This document shows positions 34,511-44,600 of a stretch of DNA of 64,000 nt, one piece after another. Location: the NCBI GenBank assembly GCA_025360525.1, contig JANYCA010000115.1:1-64000 (forward strand), given 5' to 3'. Numbering within the stretch: position 1 is the stretch's first letter; each line of letters opens with the position of its first letter. A program made the translations under genes and the position numbers. Below the pieces are notes generated by a model. The model was not told the origin of the DNA and searched no databases. It worked only from the letters and a program-made list of their open reading frames with translations. Origin of the DNA: Chitinophagaceae bacterium (GTDB lineage: Bacteria; Bacteroidota; Bacteroidia; Chitinophagales; Chitinophagaceae).

Positions 34511-36018
34511 TTTTGAAAAGAATATTGTGCAATTTTAAGGAAATGTTCTCTGCTAATTTGACGGAACCCTCTTGGCATATCTAAAATATTGGGTATAACT
34601 CCGTTTTCATTTAGCCACTTTAGGTTTGGTCGCTTTGGTAAAGATAACGCATAAATAAAGTTAACTACGAAGGGGCGACTTTTTTTGTTGTAGTTCCAAT
34701 GTTCACTAAGTTTTTGGTCTGTAAAAACACTGCGTTTTCTACAAATAGAAAGGAATGAACTTTCATCATTTATGTTGTCAACAAGGGATTCCACAACACC
34801 TATTGTTGTTGCTACGCCTGTATGAATTGCATTGCCTTGGTCGCCTGTACGATAAAATACAATCAAATCTCCTGGCTTTAAATTTCGTTCATATGAACGT
34901 GAAATATAAACCTTACTCAAAGCATTGCGATGTGGTTCGTTTTCTGTGAAATTTATTGGTGATTCAGTTCTTAAAATTGAATCAGGAAATAGTTCTGTAT
35001 GATATGCAGGGTAGATTGGAACTATAAAAATGTTACTTTCTTTTGATAAGTAAGGAAAAGTGAGTTTTGGATTCTCTAAATTTATTTCCTGTTTCCTGTC
35101 AAAGTTTTTGATGTAAACTTTTTCATTTCCGTTTTCGGTTGATTTTATTCCGTGGAATATAAAACCCCATTCTTCAAGTAATTCAATAAGCCTAACTTGT
35201 TCTGGTCGCTTGTCAAAAATGGTTACATAAATTTCGTCAACATTGTATTGAAAGGCGTTGTCAAATATTATTTTTAAAAACCGTTCTCCAATTTTAAAAC
35301 CATTACTGGTAACTTTAAATGTTCCAATCTTTAAACGCTTTTTCTTTTTAAACGCTGGTGTTATGTCGGAATAGTTTTCAGATTCGTCTTCTATTTTAAT
35401 GTATAAGAAGGCAGAAAGAACTTCGTTGTGGTAGCAAGCATAAGAAATGTCATCTGATTTTTTGTTGTACCATTTGTCAAACCCTTGATAATCCTCTCGG
35501 AAGCTACCAAAAAATGCGTCCTCAATTTTTACTTGTACAAAATCAACTTTCTTAACAGCTAAGACCTTATAATTAACTAATTCAGGGTTTTCTGCGGTAA
35601 CTTTTTCAAGGTATTGGTCAATCTTGAAAACTCGATTTGAAATGCCCAACAAACTGGCTTTGGTATGTATCTTTTTATCTTCTGAAATTAAAATATTTAC
35701 TCTGTCGCAGAATACTTCATTTAGAATAATTGTATCGTTTATGTCATTGGGTGTAACATCAATCTTGTTGCCAACTTGTTTAATTGTGTCGCCTAATGGT
35801 GCAAGGTTTTTAATAACACTGTAACTGCCAATTTTGATATTCATGGTCTCAACCGTTTTGGGGTCTATGTTACGATTGAGCTCTTCTATTGTTAGTGGAT
35901 GAATATACTTTGAGTGCTTTAGTTTGTCAAGCCAATTAAAAAGAATTCCAATGTCGGTGTTTACTACTTTGCTGGCTTCTCTGTGAATTATGATATTTGT
36001 ATCAAGTAAAACTTTCAT
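34507..36018 (-). CDS. PIN nuclease - GNAT - EVE/ASCH-like multidomain protein
   Basis: A 503-residue soluble protein with three apparent parts. Residues 1-135 are a PIN nuclease: LLDTNIIIHRE with Asp6, Glu45/Glu46, Asp92/Asp95 and ISEDKKIHTKA with Asp114. Residues 150-305 resemble a GNAT acetyltransferase, with IGTFKVTSNGFKIGERFLK as the acetyl-CoA-binding strand-helix and EEWGFIFHG near its end. Residues 330-503 contain KPGDLIVFYRTGDQG and GVATTIGVVESL, as in EVE/PUA-like domains. The combination suggests a tRNA- or rRNA-directed toxin or stress-response enzyme. That role is inference; the domain limits are approximate. Confidence 0.8.
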   Translation of the reverse strand: MKVLLDTNIIIHREASKVVNTDIGILFNWLDKLKHSKYIHPLTIEELNRNIDPKTVETMNIKIGSYSVIKNLAPLGDTIKQVGNKIDVTPNDINDTIILNEVFCDRVNILISEDKKIHTKASLLGISNRVFKIDQYLEKVTAENPELVNYKVLAVKKVDFVQVKIEDAFFGSFREDYQGFDKWYNKKSDDISYACYHNEVLSAFLYIKIEDESENYSDITPAFKKKKRLKIGTFKVTSNGFKIGERFLKIIFDNAFQYNVDEIYVTIFDKRPEQVRLIELLEEWGFIFHGIKSTENGNEKVYIKNFDRKQEINLENPKLTFPYLSKESNIFIVPIYPAYHTELFPDSILRTESPINFTENEPHRNALSKVYISRSYERNLKPGDLIVFYRTGDQGNAIHTGVATTIGVVESLVDNINDESSFLSICRKRSVFTDQKLSEHWNYNKKSRPFVVNFIYALSLPKRPNLKWLNENGVIPNILDMPRGFRQISREHFLKIAQYSFQK

Positions 36019-36086
36019 ATGTCAGTTGTCAAATTATTAGCGTTGTCAAATAGCATAGCAGCCACCAATTGATAAAGTTGATAGGC

Positions 36087-37787
36087 TTATTGTTGCACCG
36101 TAAGATTTACCCCTGTGTTTACGGTTAGTGAGCCCGCAGGCTTTTCTACCTTCAGGGATTTGCAACTGGCATTACCTGTAACAATTACATTATTCCTAAT
36201 TGTAACATCGGCGGTGGCAGGTGGTACAATGCCTCCCTGCCAGGTAGCTGGTGCATTCCAATTGCCGTTTGCAATAGTTGTATAGGATGTGCTTGCTGCA
36301 GCTCCCTCCAAAACGCCCGCAGCAGAAATTTTTGCAGCATAAATATCAATTGCCGATTCCGCATTTCTATTATCGCCCCAATTAATGATTACAGAACCTG
36401 CATTGCTTTTTACTAGCTGGCCTCTAAAAGGGAAGGCACCTGAATTGCTGCAAACATCCTTGCCTGTGGCACCCCATTGCAACGCACCGCTATTATTTAT
36501 TTTTTGAGCCTTTAGGAAGTAAGAAGGATCTGTCCAGTTAAATATGTAGTTGCCGCTTCCATCTTCCGTCATATCGTTGCTTAATGATGCATAATATCCG
36601 GCATCATCAATTATTTTAACACCATTGGTAGTCCAGCCAACGGTTCCATTGCTTAATACTCGTTGGGCATACGAAGCCGAAGAATTGGGTACGGCATCCC
36701 TGTTATCATTAAAAAATGCAACCATTCCACCTGCACCGTCAGTAACAGTTTTTATAAGAAACTGTGTACTATCTGCAGTACAAACCGGCACACCAGCAGC
36801 CGCCCATTGCCTTGCACCGGAAGCGTTTAATCTTTGAGCATAAAAATTATTGGGGCCATTATTATCACCGGTATAATCATCAAATAGCAAGATGACTCCA
36901 CCAGCCCCATCAGCAACACTGGAATAAGATTGACCGAATAAGTTGCTGGGGTATTGGTTAAACGGTTGAGTGTTTACAGCAACACCATTAGTTGTCCATT
37001 GTAGCGCTCCGGTGCTACTGATTCGCTGGGCATAAATATCAATATTGTCAAATTCATCATTGGCTGATTGATTGCTGTTACGGGTGTCTGCAAAGCATAT
37101 AATGGCGCCATTGCTGCCATCGGGAATTATGTCCTCGGCAGCACGTATACCATTTGCTGTGCAAATTTGTACGCCTCCGGCCGACCAAAGCGCCGTGCCG
37201 GCGCTGTTGTATTTTTGTGCAAACACCTGGCTATAAGTAGTAAGATTAGTAGCTGTGTTATACTCAGATTCGGTCCAGCAAATGATAACCCCGGTGCCTC
37301 CGTCAGAACATAACTTAGATGAATACGCTTCCCTTAAATTGTTGCTGATATTTACTCTTATGCCATTTAGCGCCCATGCCGGGTTTCCGGCATTATCAAT
37401 ATGCTGTATATAAATTTCGCCATCTGGGGCACTTCTATAATCTACCCATGAAATATAGATACCACCATTGCCGTCCGGAATGGCACTTGTTAGGTATTTT
37501 TCTGCCGCATTAACACAAACAGGTTTTGGAGTACTGGCGTTGCCCCATTGTACCTGTCCTGAATTATTTATTCGTTGTACATAAAGCTCACTAGAACTAT
37601 TATTTGTAGCGTAAGACTCAAAAACGATAATTGCTCCATTTGTTCCATCTGCTATGGAAATTTTATTTTGTTCACTTGCAGGAGCGATACATACAGGTGT
37701 GCCTCCACTAACCGGGTCACTGCTCCACTGGGCAAATAAATTGAGGCTTAAAATAATAAAAGTAAGAAAAAGGTAATTCTTCTTCAT
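36087..37787 (-). CDS. Secreted repeat protein with an NWxGxxxP-type C-terminal domain
   Basis: A 566-residue protein with a signal peptide (cleavage after NLFAQ). It contains about eight repeats of roughly 55-60 residues built around YAQRI(N/S)xxGxxQWxxxGVxV, each probably a beta-propeller or beta-stranded unit. The last 60 residues (TWQGGIVPPATADVTIRNN and on) are a stranded domain related to the last 70 residues of the GH81 protein at 41693. No standard type-9 secretion sorting domain follows. Function is unknown; the repeat resembles those of surface or adhesion proteins. Confidence 0.75.
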   Translation of the reverse strand: MKKNYLFLTFIILSLNLFAQWSSDPVSGGTPVCIAPASEQNKISIADGTNGAIIVFESYATNNSSSELYVQRINNSGQVQWGNASTPKPVCVNAAEKYLTSAIPDGNGGIYISWVDYRSAPDGEIYIQHIDNAGNPAWALNGIRVNISNNLREAYSSKLCSDGGTGVIICWTESEYNTATNLTTYSQVFAQKYNSAGTALWSAGGVQICTANGIRAAEDIIPDGSNGAIICFADTRNSNQSANDEFDNIDIYAQRISSTGALQWTTNGVAVNTQPFNQYPSNLFGQSYSSVADGAGGVILLFDDYTGDNNGPNNFYAQRLNASGARQWAAAGVPVCTADSTQFLIKTVTDGAGGMVAFFNDNRDAVPNSSASYAQRVLSNGTVGWTTNGVKIIDDAGYYASLSNDMTEDGSGNYIFNWTDPSYFLKAQKINNSGALQWGATGKDVCSNSGAFPFRGQLVKSNAGSVIINWGDNRNAESAIDIYAAKISAAGVLEGAAASTSYTTIANGNWNAPATWQGGIVPPATADVTIRNNVIVTGNASCKSLKVEKPAGSLTVNTGVNLTVQQ

Positions 37788-38204
37788 GACGATAATTTTA
37801 AAAATGGTTAATATGGTTTTATCCGGAATAGGGGGCTATTAAACTGGGAAAAGGATATTTAAAATTACTGATTTTTTTATCATTTATTTTTTGATTTTAT
37901 AATAATCATGCTGGCCAATAATTGTTTTTCTTTTATTTATCAATTAATAAGAAAAGATACAAGTATCACAATTTATAAGTGATATCGTTATTGTTGTCCA
38001 ACCCAGTTTTGCTACAGTTGAATTCAACATAAATTTTAATTTTTAAACCATATACAACGCACTTGTTTAATTGCAAACCTTAACAAACTATTCATAAATA
38101 TTAAGTATTGATGCACAATATTTGATTTAGATGATAGTTATAGAGAGATAATCTCTACCAAAAATAAAAAGGCGCCATGCCTGTCACTATTTAAAAACAT
38201 AAAT
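37788..38204. other. AT-rich intergenic region
   Basis: 417 bases between divergently oriented genes. The composition is very AT-rich, so promoters for both sides probably lie here. I could not find a full TTTG/TAnnTTTG pair and see no gene or stable hairpin. Confidence 0.5.
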
Positions 38205-38717
38205 ATGAAAGCTGAAATTAAAAATGTTCCAACACACGCTATACTGGAACAAGTAACAAATAACACCACCAGTTGGGTTGGCCACCGGTCAAGAGATAAC
38301 GAAGACCTTGCCTCGGGACAAACATTTATTGCAACATCTGAAGGTGACCTTGAAAAAATAGAAGTTTTTTCAGCTGTTGTTACAAAGCCCGGAAAGATGA
38401 TTATGACTTTGCACAATTTCGATTCTCAACAAAAAAGCTGGGGACCTGTATTAGGCTCTGCCAGTGTAGATGTTAATAACAGTGAAACCGGCAAATGGCT
38501 TGCTTTTAAAATTCCGGGAATGCATTTAAATAAAGGCAAAGCATATGGCTTTCGCCTGGAGAGTCCGGATACGTATGTGGGTGTTGGTGAAGCTGCAGGC
38601 AGCCATCAAAAACCTCCATATAGTTCGGGGCAAGAATGGCAGTTTACAAAAAATCATAAAAGCGAAAATAGCTTTTCTTATTTCAGCCTGGCCTTTAAAA
38701 TTGATACCAGGGCTTAA
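38205..38717 (+). CDS. Hypothetical beta-rich protein
   Basis: A 170-residue protein that I do not recognise. It has no signal peptide or membrane helix. The pattern is of alternating strands with GQTFIATSEGDLEKIEVF, LAFKIPGMHLNKGKAYGFRL and VGVGEAAGSHQKPPY. This recalls the jelly-roll anchor/DUF4082-like domains attached to carbohydrate-active proteins. It is the only plus-strand gene beside the glucan locus and converges on a GH16 gene, with a terminator between. A carbohydrate-binding role is a guess. Confidence 0.6.
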   Translation: MKAEIKNVPTHAILEQVTNNTTSWVGHRSRDNEDLASGQTFIATSEGDLEKIEVFSAVVTKPGKMIMTLHNFDSQQKSWGPVLGSASVDVNNSETGKWLAFKIPGMHLNKGKAYGFRLESPDTYVGVGEAAGSHQKPPYSSGQEWQFTKNHKSENSFSYFSLAFKIDTRA

Positions 38718-38743
38718 AAATTGTTTTATTATAGCATAAAACT

Positions 38744-38768
38744 CAACCGTAAACGGTTGGTTTTTTTT
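38744..38768 (+). terminator. Intrinsic terminator after the hypothetical gene
   Basis: CAACCG (38744-38749) and CGGTTG (38754-38759) form a 6-bp GC-containing stem with a TAAA loop, followed by G and eight T residues. Confidence 0.8.
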
Positions 38769-38824
38769 ATGTAGTGGTAAGATGAATTTTGTTTTTAGCA
38801 GATGGCGAGTTTTGCCAATTTGCA

Positions 38825-39643
38825 TTATTGGTACACCCTTACATAATCTATTTCCATTTTTTGAGGAAAGACGGTATCATCTACGCCAAATTTTCCGCCC
38901 CAATTTCCACCAACCGCAATGTTCAGCAGCAGGTGAAATGGTTTATCAAAAGGCCATGCCTCCGGGCTTGTATGGTTATTAAGGTATTGATGAAACTGCA
39001 GATTATCTATAAAAAATACGATGCTGTCGGCAGCCCATTCAATACTGTAAACATGAAATGCTGTTGACAAATTTTTTCTGTTTACGCCTTCTGTTTTTTG
39101 TTTTCCATTAGCACCATTGTATAAACCAGTGTGTACCGTGCTCAGTGCTGAATCTGGCCAGTAACCCACATTTTCCATAATATCTATTTCTCCGCTATGC
39201 GGCCATCCTCCATACTCGGAATTGGTGGGTAACATCCATATTGCCGGCCATAAACCCCTGCCAGCAGGTAATTTTGCTTTTATGTCCAAACGGCCATATT
39301 GCCAATTGCCTTTATTTTTTGTGGCTAACCTGGCGGAAGTATAGGATGCCCCCGAGAAATTTTCTTTTCTTGTTTCAATTATTAATTTCCCCTCTTCAAC
39401 CCTTGAGTTTTCTAACCTGTTCCAGGAATAATATTGTAATTCGTTGTTACCCCAGCCACAGGCTTCCGGGCAGCCTGTTCCTTTGTCGTAACTCCATTTG
39501 CTACTATCGGGTAGGCCCTTGTAATTAAATTCATCTTGCCAAACCAGGTTTTTAAAATTGCTTTGAGCAAAGGTGCTGCTGCAAAAAAAATGAAACGCTA
39601 AAAGAAGGCTTACAATGCGTAAATGTTGGGTAAGATTATTCAT
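38825..39643 (-). CDS. GH16 family beta-1,3-glucanase (secreted)
   Basis: A 272-residue laminarinase-type GH16 enzyme with a signal peptide (cleavage near FAQ, residue 27). The catalytic motif ExDxxE is Glu152-Ile-Asp154-Ile-Met-Glu157 in SGEIDIMENVG. GRLDIKAKLPAGRGLWPAIWML precedes it, as is normal in the family. It should cut internal beta-1,3 (or mixed 1,3/1,4) glucan linkages. It has no binding module, unlike the GH16 at 55167. It is the last gene of the minus-strand glucan locus. Confidence 0.94.
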   Translation of the reverse strand: MNNLTQHLRIVSLLLAFHFFCSSTFAQSNFKNLVWQDEFNYKGLPDSSKWSYDKGTGCPEACGWGNNELQYYSWNRLENSRVEEGKLIIETRKENFSGASYTSARLATKNKGNWQYGRLDIKAKLPAGRGLWPAIWMLPTNSEYGGWPHSGEIDIMENVGYWPDSALSTVHTGLYNGANGKQKTEGVNRKNLSTAFHVYSIEWAADSIVFFIDNLQFHQYLNNHTSPEAWPFDKPFHLLLNIAVGGNWGGKFGVDDTVFPQKMEIDYVRVYQ

Positions 39644-39791
39644 TAAGACGGTATTTTTTTTAACTATCGGTATAGAAAACGTTTGTGTAAATTAAATTTA
39701 TTTAAGTGATCACTACTCAATTTAATTACTGTATTCCTATTTAATTCCTGCAATAAAACATATTTTTAAAGTAGTGCACCGTTCATCAAAA

Positions 39792-40712
39792 TCACTTTTC
39801 CATAACTAATTTTGGCGTTCTGTCTATCCTGAAAAGACCCCAGTGTTTTTCAGGTTCTAAGGGTTCGTGAGAGCCTTTCCAGGATTCGTCAAAGGCTTCA
39901 AAAACAAATGTTAGAATTCCTTCGCTATCTGTCCAATTTATCAGGTCATTAAAGTAAATTTTTTGATTTTCTTCGCTCACATGAAGCGCTTCTATGCCCC
40001 TTCCGTTAGAATTGGTAGCCCATCCTGCCTCCGTAATTACTGCAGGTTTATCGGGATACATTTTGGCAACTGAATAGTAGTTTTCTTTGGTATAATTTAA
40101 TGCTTCGTGAATATTTTTATATTCCCAAACAGGATAGGTATGAATGGATATAAAATCAACCTCATCTACCAGCGGCTTTAGTTTACTTAACCAGGGCACA
40201 TAATTTTCGCAAAAAGTTACAGGTTGTTTCGCAGCTGCTTTAATACGTTTTACATAGTCGATAACACTCGACACCGGCACATAATGATCTGTCCAATCTA
40301 CACAGGCCTCATTGCCCGCCGAAATGGTGCAGATGATGGTTGGATATTGATTGGCTAAACGGATGAGTTTGTTAACCTGGTTTAGGTTTTGAATACGGTT
40401 TTGGATTAGTTCTTCTTCTGTGTAAACACCGCCACCCCAGGGACAACCAAAATTATTCAATTCGGCTACAATGTAGGCGCCCAGCATTACCAGGAAAGGT
40501 AATTTTTCCTTTTCAATTACTTTCAGAACGGTTTCTGCATGTTCATCACAGTCATATAAGCGAAGGTATTTCCAGTGTTCCTGTAATAAAATCAAATCTT
40601 CTTTTACTTCATCGTAAGAAGGGGATATACCACCGGGTTGTTGACCCTCTCTAAAACCAGAATAACAAATGGCTCTTCCGGGAGATAAATTCAATGCTTT
40701 AAAACTGTTCAT
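39792..40712 (-). CDS. GH17-like glycoside hydrolase, no signal peptide
   Basis: A 306-residue TIM-barrel enzyme of the GH17 clan. The acid/base is Glu135 in ISAGNEACVDW and the nucleophile is Glu228 in AVITEAGWATNS. RLYDCDEHAETVL matches the early strand of the barrel. No signal peptide is present, so it probably acts in the cytoplasm on imported beta-1,3-glucan oligosaccharides, or as a transglycosylase. Its ATG overlaps the stop of the preceding GH17 gene (TAATG). It is clearly different from that neighbour and resembles the C-terminal half of the 823-residue fusion. Confidence 0.88.
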   Translation of the reverse strand: MNSFKALNLSPGRAICYSGFREGQQPGGISPSYDEVKEDLILLQEHWKYLRLYDCDEHAETVLKVIEKEKLPFLVMLGAYIVAELNNFGCPWGGGVYTEEELIQNRIQNLNQVNKLIRLANQYPTIICTISAGNEACVDWTDHYVPVSSVIDYVKRIKAAAKQPVTFCENYVPWLSKLKPLVDEVDFISIHTYPVWEYKNIHEALNYTKENYYSVAKMYPDKPAVITEAGWATNSNGRGIEALHVSEENQKIYFNDLINWTDSEGILTFVFEAFDESWKGSHEPLEPEKHWGLFRIDRTPKLVMEK

Positions 40713-41638
40713 TAATATTTTAGTTTTTCATTTTTGTCCCAAATACCCCAATAAGCCCCCACTTCTCCTTCTGCGCCCACTTTCCATGATTCATCAAAAG
40801 ACGAGAAATAAAAAATGTCGATATTCTCTTCCCTGCACCAAAGCTGGGCATTGATAAAATACTTGATCGCATTTTCTTCGGATGGATGCGAATCTTTAAA
40901 AGGCTCACCCTTACTTGGCCACCCTGTTTCTGTAATAATCACTTTTTTACCATTGCCCGCATGTAAAGCCTGGTGGTACATTTGTTTCATGTGACCCAAA
41001 GAATATTCCAGGTTACAGCCTTCCCAAAAAGGATAGCAGTTGGTTAATATTACATCGCAGGCTGCAGTAATCCTTGGCTTAATAGAAAACTCGTAGTAGG
41101 CATCAACATAGCCTACAGGAATATTTTCAGGAATGGCTTTTTTTACCCTTCCAATAAATGCCAGCAGTTCATCTTCGGATAAATCCTTGCGATACATTAC
41201 CTCGTTGCCTACGGCTGCAATATCTACAAAACCTTCGTTACAAAGTTTTATCAGGCCTTCAATTTCTCTTTCATTCACTTCTGCATCGTGGCCCAACCAT
41301 GCGCCCACCAAGGTTTTAATACCAAATTCATGCGCAATCATCGGGATAAATTCATTTCCTTCTGTACAGGAGAAGGAGCGTACCCATTTGGTATAAGGAG
41401 CAATAATTTCCATTCTACGGCGAACCTGCTCTTCTGAGATAATGTCACCTGGCTTTTGTCCGTCTTCATACAAACTAAAGCAAAATCCATGTACCCCGTT
41501 TTTAAATATATCTGCAAATGAATTTTTTAATTCAACAGATGATTTTCCTGTGAAATCAAGCCCATGATAATTATCAGTGGCGATATTTTCATCAAATTGT
41601 ATCTGATAAAATGAATCATCTTTTCTACTGAATGACAT
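40712..41638 (-). CDS. GH17-like glycoside hydrolase, no signal peptide
   Basis: A 308-residue GH17-type barrel. The acid/base is Glu146 in GNEVMYRKDL and the nucleophile is Glu237 in IITETGWPSKG. No signal peptide is seen, so intracellular action is inferred. It is closely related to the 295-residue protein at 54005: long stretches such as IKTLVGAWLG and GYVDAYYEF are identical. The downstream GH17 gene overlaps it by one base. Expected substrates are short beta-1,3-glucan chains. Confidence 0.9.
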   Translation of the reverse strand: MSFSRKDDSFYQIQFDENIATDNYHGLDFTGKSSVELKNSFADIFKNGVHGFCFSLYEDGQKPGDIISEEQVRRRMEIIAPYTKWVRSFSCTEGNEFIPMIAHEFGIKTLVGAWLGHDAEVNEREIEGLIKLCNEGFVDIAAVGNEVMYRKDLSEDELLAFIGRVKKAIPENIPVGYVDAYYEFSIKPRITAACDVILTNCYPFWEGCNLEYSLGHMKQMYHQALHAGNGKKVIITETGWPSKGEPFKDSHPSEENAIKYFINAQLWCREENIDIFYFSSFDESWKVGAEGEVGAYWGIWDKNEKLKY

Positions 41639-41692
41639 AGTTTTTATTGTTTGTTTTTTATAAAATAAAATCTATTATTCCCATTCTGTTGT

Positions 41693-44600
41693 TTATTTCA
41701 ACACATTTAAAATTACCCCCGGCGCAATGGTTACAGTTGTGCCTGAAGCACACATAATACTTTTAACAGTAGTGGAGGCATTTACAATGGGATACCTTGG
41801 CCTGCCTGCGGATATAGTAATTATTGATGTTGCCGTTGGTACGGTATTGCCACTCCAGTTGGCTGCATTTTCCCAATCAGTACTTACATTGCCAGTCCAG
41901 CTGATCATACTGCCGGGTGCATTTTGATAAATATCATCAAAAAAGAAGGTGGAATTGGAACTTCCATCGCCTGTGCTTCCGAAGTCGAACATCAACACCA
42001 GTTTGTTATAAACATTGGATGGCTTACCGGAAAAATTCCAGGTGAGCATTTCCCATATATTGGCAAGTGTTGTATTTGTTGACATTTCAGAAGGACTTAC
42101 ATCTCCCTCCAGTTTTAACAAAACAGGCACACCTACCCTTGGCGAATAAACCTTTATAGAAAATGTACTCAGCGTAGTAAAGTTGATCTTTTGATTTAGG
42201 GTGAGATAGCTTCCTGCCCATGTTGCCCCGCCGTTTCTAACAATCTTTCCAACCTTTTTACTTGAATTAAAAACGGCTGGATAAGGATTTACATTTACTG
42301 ATCCGGCACCGCCGTTAAAGTCAGTAAATACATAAGTGCCCTCCAATTCGAAATCGATGGGGAGTGTAATTGCAAAAGGAGCGCCATCCTGTGTTACTGT
42401 AATAGTTTTAGCTTGCAGCCCATCGCCGGTAAAAGTGATGATTGCAGTGCGGTTGTTGGTGCCGTTGTTATCTGAAGCAGTCGCTGTAATTACGGCAATA
42501 CCTGTTCCGCTTGTGGCGCTCAGCGTTAACCATGATTGGTCCGAAGATACCGTCCAGGCGACATTAGAGGTTATTTCAATATTCTTAGCTGTATTCGCTT
42601 GATACAGAAATTGCATGCTCACCGGCGTCATCTGTGCGTAAGTAACGCCGCCCGCATTTTGTGTTACCGTTATCATCTGGTCGCTTACACCACTTGCCGA
42701 AAAGGTGAGCGTGGCAATCTTTGCTTCCGTTGTTTGATTTTCCTGGGCAGTTAGGGTAGTTGTTGCATCCCCAAAAGCAGTAGCTGGCGCAACCGTTAAC
42801 CAGCTTTGATTGCTAACAGCTGTCCAATTAACATTGGCAGTAACACTAACCGTTTTTTTGCTGTTGGCAAATTCTTCAATAGCAACAGCATTTGACGAAA
42901 CGTTTAAATAAGTGGAAGCGGATCCCTTATAGGCAAAAGAAATTTTCCCCATATTGAAGCCAGCCTTGTCAAATGCCAGGCGGATTACATGCTGTCCGGC
43001 AGGTAAAATAACCCCAACCACCATTTTGGTGGCCCATAAGGTCCAATCTGCATTGGTAAAGGCAACTGTAATGTTATTTGCAACGGTATTGCCATCTACC
43101 TCTATATGAAAAGGACCACCGCCTCCTGTGTTACCGGAAGCATACCGGATAGAAAGATCGTAGGTGCCTGCCTGTGCAATGTTAACAGTGTATTCTAACC
43201 ACTCTCCATCGTTAATATAGCTAACCGTATTTCCTTCGCCTGTGGTAGGGCCGGCATCAACATACTCGGGGCTTCTGAAACTGCCTGCCTCATTAGCAGT
43301 GCTGGCATCGAAGTATGAAATATTCTGACCAATCCCTCCTTCATAATAATCATAATTACCGGGCTCTATCACCTGCGAAGGAATAGAAACAATATTTCGC
43401 TGGTAAGCCAGTTGAGCGCCTACAACTACCGATAACACATTGGAAATTTCTAAACCTGTTCCCACGTACACCTTGGCATAAAAGCCATGTATCCTTGAAG
43501 GTAAATTGGCAGTATTAATGGTGTAAGGAGCAGTAGCCGCAGTACCAATTAGTTCTGTGCCATCATAAAATTCCACTTTTGTAATGCCTGCACCTGTTAC
43601 CGCTGCCGTTAGTGCTACCATTCCGTTAGCGGCTATCTGCATTTGGGAAGCAGACAAAATTGCTGCAACTGCAATGTCTTTGCTTGTCTTAATGGTTCTG
43701 GCAGGGACAACCATCAAAAAACCATCGGAGTAGGTAACAGTGATTGCTGATGCACCGTAATTATGTGCCACATACGTTTTATCACCGGCTTTATTAAATA
43801 CCGCAGCGATGGGATAGTTGCAGGTTACCGTTGCATCTACCGTACCCAATCCATTAAAACTATGCAGCCAGTGGTAGGTTTGCGCATCTGAATTACCAAA
43901 TTTGAGTTTAAAGTTGGGATAATTATTATACAGGGCCAGTGCTGCTGCCGGATCGCTAAATGCCCGGAAAGACCAGTAGGTCTCAAACCATAAATTATCA
44001 TTTGGCGTATTGGTAAGTACACCCGTCTTTGCTGTCATATCATTCCACAGTGCCTGGGCATAAGTTTTATTGTACCCCAGGTACAGATGAGAGCCTGTCA
44101 TTGGAACCATGTTAATGCCATACATGGCAGCTATATCTGCTGTCCAAAAGGTATTTCGATCCTGGCCGTTACCCCATACACGGGAAGCCATCATTTGCGA
44201 ATAGCTGGGTGCAAAATTCCGGTCGCTCATATCAAACCAATATTCTTCAATGGCGGTTTGTTCTGTGGAATATAAGTAAATACCCAAATCACGTATTTCA
44301 GCATCTCCGGTAAGCTCACCCCAATGAATGAGCGATGCGTTAAAGTTCATCGCTTCTGATGATGATTCCTGGTTGTTGCCATGTGGTTCGGCATTCAAAA
44401 GGCCTGTTGCAAATGCATGGCCTGCATAGGGGCTAAAATGCCGGAGAAAAGGAAATAGGGTATTGGTTCGGTCAGGATTGGCCGCATCATTTATCAACAT
44501 ATTAATCATTGGCCCCCATTGGGAAGCCCATCCTGGCTGAAACTGTTCAATAGCCGCAGCTGCACTAATAAAATAGCCATAGTGAAAATGGTGATCATTT

